From the NCBI GenBank assembly GCA_001464915.1, contig LNED01000040.1:1-39241 (forward strand): DNA of 39,241 nucleotides. Reading direction: 5' to 3'. Below are positions 35,021 to 39,241 of the stretch, piece by piece; within the stretch, counting starts at the first letter, position 1; each line of letters starts with the position of its first letter. A program made the translations under genes and the position numbers. The DNA comes from Sphingomonadales bacterium Ga0077531 (lineage in GTDB: Bacteria > Pseudomonadota > Alphaproteobacteria > Sphingomonadales > Sphingomonadaceae). Under the pieces are notes generated by a model. The model was not told the origin of the DNA. It saw nothing but the letters and a program-made list of their open reading frames with translations, and made no database searches.

Positions 35021-35746
35021 CTAGAGTGTCTCGACTTCGCTCGATGTAAGCGGTTTACTATTCAGCACATTAATTGCCGCGTGCACCCGCGCTTCAATGT
35101 CCCCACGGGGCAAACCCGCCGGAATCATTTCGCCGACTTTGTAAGTGATCCGGCCCGCGCGCTTGACCATATGGTGATAAGTCGCCCCGCTATCCACCGC
35201 GATCGGCACCACTGGCAGCCGCAACAATTTGTAAAGTCCCGCGAAACCCGCCTGCAAGCCCGGCTGTGTTCCGTGAGCGACCCGCGTGCCTTCGGGGAAG
35301 ATCACCAGCGGGCGGCCTTCGGTCACGCGCTCTTTCGCCCGTGCAATCATCTCGCGCAGGGTCTTTGCGCCCTTGTCGCGCGCCACCGGGATCAGGCCAT
35401 AGGTCAGCGCCGAGTAACCCCAGCCGGGAATGCTGAACAGCTCCTGCTTGGCGAAGACGGCGGGATCGGTGAACAGACGCGGAGTATCGATCGCCTCGAA
35501 GAAACTCTCGTGCTTGATCGCGACAAGCACCGGCAGATCGGGGATCACCCCGTCGAGCACCACTTCGATCCCCAGCACATGGCGCACACACCACAGATGC
35601 CAGCTGCCCCACTTGGCCACAACCGCGCGCAACCATGCCCTGTGCGCGATCACCGCCACCACCGCCGCGCTCACCAGAAGCACGCTGCCGCCATAGAACA
35701 TGATGTAGAACGCAAGGCTGCGCAGCGCGGCGAGAATATAGCTCAA
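35021..35746 (-). CDS. plsC: 1-acyl-sn-glycerol-3-phosphate acyltransferase family protein
   Basis: This 241-residue membrane-associated acyltransferase adds the second acyl chain to lysophosphatidic acid. An N-terminal hydrophobic segment (SLAFYIMFYGGSVLLVSAAVVAVIA) anchors it. The catalytic block is KHESFFEAID and the phosphate-binding block is FPEGTRVAHG. The usual HX4D pair appears as HX4E (His-Glu-Ser-Phe-Phe-Glu), a variant I recall in some alphaproteobacterial members. The start ATG overlaps the stop of the upstream DUF218 gene. It is last in the ftsE-ftsX-DUF218-plsC series, convergent with tyrC. Confidence 0.9.
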   Translation of the reverse strand: MSYILAALRSLAFYIMFYGGSVLLVSAAVVAVIAHRAWLRAVVAKWGSWHLWCVRHVLGIEVVLDGVIPDLPVLVAIKHESFFEAIDTPRLFTDPAVFAKQELFSIPGWGYSALTYGLIPVARDKGAKTLREMIARAKERVTEGRPLVIFPEGTRVAHGTQPGLQAGFAGLYKLLRLPVVPIAVDSGATYHHMVKRAGRITYKVGEMIPAGLPRGDIEARVHAAINVLNSKPLTSSEVETL

Positions 35747-36273
35747 AGGTCAGCCAAGCCTGCCGCGCGGCTGGCGAGCAGCTTGTGATATTCAAGGAAC
35801 AGCGTGCCGAAATCGGGCTGCGAAGGCACGGCGTCGCGGATCACAGTGACATGATCGGGCAGCGTCCGGTCAAGCTCGCTCGCGGTGCGGCGCATGTGCC
35901 AGTCGGTTGTCACCAGCCGCAGCGAACGCACTTCGTTCTGCGCCACCCACTTGGCGGTTTCCGCTGCGTTGGAACGGGTGTCGACCGCAGCAAAGCCGAG
36001 CGTGACGCAGCAATCCATCCGTGCCGCATCAACCCCGAATTCGGCGGCAAACTCACCCGGCTTCACCTCGGGATCGACCCCGCTGACGAGCATTTTGGTA
36101 GCGAGCCCCTGATCGAGCACTTCCAGCCCGCGCGGGATCCGTCCCGCACCGCCAGTGGGGACAATGACCGCATCGGTTTTTGTACCCGAGACCGGGCCCG
36201 GCAGCGTGACAACGAACCACAGAAAGCCGATCACCCAGGCTAGGAACAATAAGGATAGCAAACGCCGGATCAT
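35743..36273 (-). CDS. DUF218/YdcF-family (ElyC/SanA-like) membrane protein
   Basis: This 176-residue protein has one N-terminal membrane helix (LLSLLFLAWVIGFLWFVVTL, about 4-23). A periplasmic or cytosolic DUF218 domain follows, with TDAVIVPTGGAGRIPRGLEVL, SNAAETAKWVAQNEVRSLRLVTTDWHMRRT and TVIRDAV. DUF218 proteins such as ElyC and SanA affect envelope integrity in enterobacteria, but the biochemical activity is not established. I chose ATG 36273 because family sequence and the helix begin there; the open frame further upstream lies within ftsX. It overlaps plsC by ATGA and follows ftsX by eight bases, so it belongs to the ftsEX operon. Confidence 0.87.
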   Translation of the reverse strand: MIRRLLSLLFLAWVIGFLWFVVTLPGPVSGTKTDAVIVPTGGAGRIPRGLEVLDQGLATKMLVSGVDPEVKPGEFAAEFGVDAARMDCCVTLGFAAVDTRSNAAETAKWVAQNEVRSLRLVTTDWHMRRTASELDRTLPDHVTVIRDAVPSQPDFGTLFLEYHKLLASRAAGLADL

Positions 36274-36281
36274 GCCTACCC

Positions 36282-37217
36282 CTAGAGCATGTCCTTGAGG
36301 GCAAGCGCAATGGTGATGCGCGCCGTCAGCAATGCAATCAGTACGCCTGCCAGCGGAACGGCGGCGATAACCAGCCAATCCTTGAAGGCGAGCCCGCCGC
36401 CGCCCGCCATCCCGCTATCCAGCGCCGCGAATTGCTGGCCGAGCAGCCACACTGCTGCCACGCCCAACGCCGTGCCAACCGCTGCGCCAAAAGCGGCCTC
36501 ATACAGGACGGTGCGCAGGAACACGGCGGATATCTGGCGATCGGTCGCGCCCAACAAGTGGATGATCTCGACCGTGTCGCGCGCGCCGGCAAAGGCATTG
36601 CGCGCCGCCAGCCACACCGCTGCTGCGGTCGCCAACGCCACCAGCGTGATCAGGCCCAAGGCCAGCCACTGTAACGCGGCGAGCGCGCCGTAGACTGGGC
36701 GCAGCCAGTCTGATTGCGCATCGACCCTTGCGCCGGGGACGTTTTGCGCCAACGCGGCTTCGATCCGGGCGACCTCCGCCGGGTCAGCACTGCGGGTGAG
36801 TTCGACATCGATCAACGCCGGGATCGGCACATCTCCGCTGGTCGCGCCTTCGCCAAGCCAAGGTTCGAGCAGTGCGGCCAATTCAGCTTCGGGCACCAGC
36901 CGCACCGCCTGCACCCCGTCCATCGCAGTCAGCACCCGCACCGCCGCTGCGCCCCGCGCAGCTCGCAAATCGGGGTTGGCCTCAATCACCTGCACTGTCA
37001 CCGCCGCAGACAAATCAGCCTGCGCGCTGGTTGCGAGATTGCGCAGTGCCAGCCCGCCCGCCGCCGCGATCACCACCAGTGCAATCAGGATCGCGATCAC
37101 CCATGGGATCGGCCCGGCAAAACGGGTGGGCGGCAATAGGCGCGCAGCAGAATGACCGCGCGAATCAGCGAACGCCTCTTCCTCGCCAGCCTCGGGCATC
37201 GGGGGGGGCGTATTCAT
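36282..37217 (-). CDS. ftsX: Cell division protein FtsX
   Basis: This 311-residue inner-membrane protein couples cytoplasmic FtsE ATPase activity to periplasmic peptidoglycan hydrolase activation at the septum. It has an N-terminal cytoplasmic tail, a first membrane helix (VIAILIALVVIAAAGGLAL), a periplasmic extracellular-loop domain (about 75-170), and three C-terminal helices including WLALGLITLVALATAAAVWLAA and DWLVIAAVPLAGVLIALLT. The cytoplasmic loop AGARDTVEIIHLLGATDRQIS is the typical FtsX/MacB-like coupling segment. The start overlaps the ftsE stop. A run of eight C bases lies at codons 4-6; an in-frame ATG follows at codon 7. Confidence 0.93.
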   Translation of the reverse strand: MNTPPPMPEAGEEEAFADSRGHSAARLLPPTRFAGPIPWVIAILIALVVIAAAGGLALRNLATSAQADLSAAVTVQVIEANPDLRAARGAAAVRVLTAMDGVQAVRLVPEAELAALLEPWLGEGATSGDVPIPALIDVELTRSADPAEVARIEAALAQNVPGARVDAQSDWLRPVYGALAALQWLALGLITLVALATAAAVWLAARNAFAGARDTVEIIHLLGATDRQISAVFLRTVLYEAAFGAAVGTALGVAAVWLLGQQFAALDSGMAGGGGLAFKDWLVIAAVPLAGVLIALLTARITIALALKDML

Positions 37218-37951
37218 ACCCCGCTCCCGCTGGTCGTCGCCGGGCGCGGGGGGTAGCGCAGCGCGCCGGTCGGATCGGACAGCTGCCCCTTGTTGAGCCG
37301 CATGATCAGCGAATCCGGCACTTTCTTAAGCAGGTGGACATCGTGGGTCGCCACCACCACCGTCGTACCGACACGGTGGTTCAACGCTTCGAACAGGCGC
37401 AGCAGTTTCAGCGCCATCTCGGGATCAACGTTGCCGGTCGGCTCATCCGCGATCAGCATCTTTGGCCGGGCGATCACGGCGCGAGCAATGGCCACACGTT
37501 GCTGCTCCCCGCCCGACATCGTCGCAGGGATAGCATGGGAGCGGTGCGCCAGCCCGACCCACTCGAGCATGTCGGACACCGCTTTCACCACCCGCTTTTC
37601 GTCGGCGCCCGCCAGCCGCAGCGGCAGCGCGACGTTGTCGAACGCGGTGAGATGCTGCACCAGACGAAAGTTCTGGAACACCACCCCCAGCCCCCGCCGC
37701 AAGTCGGGAAGACGCTCACGCGGCATGGTGATCAGATCCTGACCAAACATCCGGATCGCCCCGCGCGAAGGGCGCTGCGCCAAGTAGAGCAATTTGAGCA
37801 AGCTCGTCTTGCCCGCCCCGCTCGCCCCGGTCAGAAAATAGAAACTGCCGGGGTACAGGGTGAAGCTGAGATTGCTCAAAACCTCGGGATCGGTGCCGTA
37901 GCGCAGCCCGACATTATCGAATTTCACGATCTCGGCGGGACGATCATTCAT
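37214..37951 (-). CDS. ftsE: Cell division ATP-binding protein FtsE
   Basis: This 245-residue ABC ATPase partners with FtsX. Walker A is GASGAGKTSLLKLL, the signature is MSGGEQQRVAIARA, Walker B is MLIADEPTGNVDPE, and the H-loop is VVATHDVHLL. VKFDNVGLRYG at the N-terminus is typical of FtsE. I chose ATG 37951; GTG 37960 would add three residues. It heads a four-gene operon and is divergent from the zinc-ribbon gene across 166 bases that must hold both promoters (no clear motif seen). Confidence 0.95.
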   Translation of the reverse strand: MNDRPAEIVKFDNVGLRYGTDPEVLSNLSFTLYPGSFYFLTGASGAGKTSLLKLLYLAQRPSRGAIRMFGQDLITMPRERLPDLRRGLGVVFQNFRLVQHLTAFDNVALPLRLAGADEKRVVKAVSDMLEWVGLAHRSHAIPATMSGGEQQRVAIARAVIARPKMLIADEPTGNVDPEMALKLLRLFEALNHRVGTTVVVATHDVHLLKKVPDSLIMRLNKGQLSDPTGALRYPPRPATTSGSGV

Positions 37952-38117
37952 CGCCCGCACCTAACAGCGCCGACCCGCTGGGGAAAGGCGAACATCGCAG
38001 GGAATTGCCGTTGATTGGCCAATATTCACCTCGCAATGTGGAAAACACCCGCGAAATCGCCCGTGCAGAGGCGGTTGCTCTTGTGTGCGAGTGTGCGAAG
38101 ACTATGCAATTTATGAC

Positions 38118-39044
38118 ATGATCATCGCCTGTCCAGCCTGCGGCACCCGCTATGCGGTGCCCGATGCTGCCATCGGCAGCGAAGGGCGCACCGTGCGCTG
38201 CGCCAAGTGCAAGCACAGCTGGTTTCAGGATCCCCCGGTGCTTGATCTGGTGGCTTCGGCTGAGGCTCCTGCCCCCACTCCCCAGCCATCCCCGCCGCCG
38301 CCCCCCCCGCCAGCCCCGTCAGTGGCTGAGCCCGCCGCGCCGCAACCTGCGCCCGAACCAGCCACGGACGGTCCGTCGATCAGCCACTGGCGCACCCCGG
38401 ACGCAGTCGCCTCGGCGGAGGAAGCGGATGAAGACGCTTCGCTAGCGTTCGGCGCCCTGCGGCGTGGCCTGAGCCAAGGCCAGCCCGACGAGAATATCGA
38501 ACGCGTCGTCCCGCGCACCGACCCGCCTGCTTCGATTGATGCCGAACCACCGTTCGATGATGAAGATGACGGCGAAGACGGCTCGCAATTCGACTACCGC
38601 GCGCCTTTTACCCGGCGGCGCAACACCGTGCGGATTTGGACCTTTGCAGCAGCGATTTTCGCGGTGCTGGCGACGGGCACCGTGGTTGCGGTCAACACTT
38701 ATGGCCTGCCCGATTGGGTGCCGATCAGCCGCCCGACCTTCGGGATTGGCCAGCCGGGACTTGAGCTCGATTTTCCCGCTGCCCAGCAGCGCAAGGAAGA
38801 GCTCCCCAGTGGTGAGACAATTTTTCAGGTTCGCGGCACGATCACCAATTCCTCGCGCGAAACCATGGATGTGCCCAACCTGCTGGTGGTATTCAGCGAT
38901 GCACGCCAGCGCGAGGTTGGCGATTGGGTGGTTGTTCCGGCCAAGCGCCAGCTAGCCCCTGGTGAAACCGTGACCGTGACCGAAGCAATCGCCAATATCC
39001 CCCCGGGCGCAGCTGTTGCGGCCCTTGGCTGGGCCCCTAACTGA
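38118..39044 (+). CDS. MJ0042-type zinc-ribbon membrane protein with C-terminal DUF3426 domain
   Basis: This 308-residue protein starts with a zinc ribbon, MIIACPACGTRYAVPDAAIG followed by CAKCKHSWF, the MJ0042 family Cys pattern CxxC-x(n)-CxxC. A long Pro/Ala-rich then acidic, probably disordered segment (about 50-165) leads to one membrane helix (WTFAAAIFAVLATGTVVAV). A periplasmic beta-rich DUF3426-like domain follows (FQVRGTITNSSRETMDVPNLLVVFSD). Such proteins are common in proteobacteria, but their function is not established. I chose ATG 38118 because the ribbon starts there. It is divergent from ftsE, and genes of this type often sit beside ftsEX in alphaproteobacteria. Confidence 0.88.
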   Translation: MIIACPACGTRYAVPDAAIGSEGRTVRCAKCKHSWFQDPPVLDLVASAEAPAPTPQPSPPPPPPPAPSVAEPAAPQPAPEPATDGPSISHWRTPDAVASAEEADEDASLAFGALRRGLSQGQPDENIERVVPRTDPPASIDAEPPFDDEDDGEDGSQFDYRAPFTRRRNTVRIWTFAAAIFAVLATGTVVAVNTYGLPDWVPISRPTFGIGQPGLELDFPAAQQRKEELPSGETIFQVRGTITNSSRETMDVPNLLVVFSDARQREVGDWVVVPAKRQLAPGETVTVTEAIANIPPGAAVAALGWAPN

Positions 39045-39153
39045 CCAGCCTGCGGACACAGGCGTCAAAGGTGCTTGCGCAGGGCCAAACCCCTTGCTAG
39101 TGGCGCGCTCCTACCGCGAGGCTCGCAGATTGGCAGCCTCGACATACCCGAGT

Positions 39154-39240
39154 GCGGTCGTGGCGGAACTGGTAGACGCGCAACGTTGAGGTCGTTGTGG
39201 GCGAAAGCCCGTGGAAGTTCGAGTCTTCTCGACCGCACCA
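39154..39240 (+). tRNA. tRNA-Leu (GAG)
   Basis: This is an 87-base class II tRNA with encoded CCA. The acceptor stem is GCGGTCG/CGACCGC with discriminator A; the D-arm has GGCGGAACTGGTAGACGCG; the anticodon stem CAACG/CGTTG has loop TTGAGGT (anticodon GAG at 39188-39190). A long variable arm has TGGGCGAAAGCCCGT, and the T-arm has AGTTCGAGTCT. It stands alone at the right edge, 109 bases after the zinc-ribbon gene. Confidence 0.97.
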
Positions 39241-39241
39241 A

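Overview
This 39.2 kb window reads as a high-GC alphaproteobacterial chromosome segment. Protein content and style point to Sphingomonadales, most likely Erythrobacteraceae (inference: no rRNA is present and no search was run). It carries two tRNA genes, a perfect chromosomal parS site, and no phage, integrase, transposase or CRISPR. Almost all of it is core housekeeping and envelope genes. Genes are densely packed with many ATGA stop/start overlaps, and no gene-free stretch exceeds about 250 bases.

Layout. 1-2.0 kb (minus): GDP-mannose synthesis (manC, the start of manA) and a TonB-family protein. 2.1-5.15 kb (plus): a large MASE1/PAS hybrid histidine kinase with receiver and HPt domains. 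5.2-8.6 kb (minus): an Oar-like TonB-dependent receptor. 8.8-11.3 kb (minus): a 2OG-Fe(II) oxygenase and a concentrative nucleoside transporter. 11.5-12.2 kb (plus): a queuosine-precursor transporter. 12.3-14.7 kb (minus): an apparent unit of exported methyltransferase, N-carbamoylputrescine amidase, folK and tRNA-Lys. 14.8-17 kb: msrA, rsmB and an SDHAF4-like small protein. 17-23 kb (minus): a mrp, Mo-hydroxylase, hemH, cytochrome P450 series. 23.1-26.8 kb (plus): hflK-hflC-degP, membrane and periplasmic proteostasis. 26.9-30.7 kb (minus): PBP1a, msrB, a GST and a small exported protein. 30.8-35 kb: a VOC protein, then metX-metW divergent from hisC-tyrC. 35-38 kb (minus): ftsE-ftsX-DUF218-plsC. 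38.1-39.2 kb (plus): a zinc-ribbon/DUF3426 protein and tRNA-Leu.

The most unusual observation is non-coding. Two intergenic segments (12172-12263 and 17068-17161) share one architecture: four consecutive hairpins with identical linker and nearly identical loop lengths. Their stems differ by nine compensatory double substitutions and no pair-breaking change. All G-T wobble pairs fall on the plus strand, which suggests a structured RNA or a hairpin repeat that acts in single-stranded form. The second copy lies 10 bp from the perfect parS site (17042-17057). A separate inverted pair of REP-like palindromes lies at 15402-15488.
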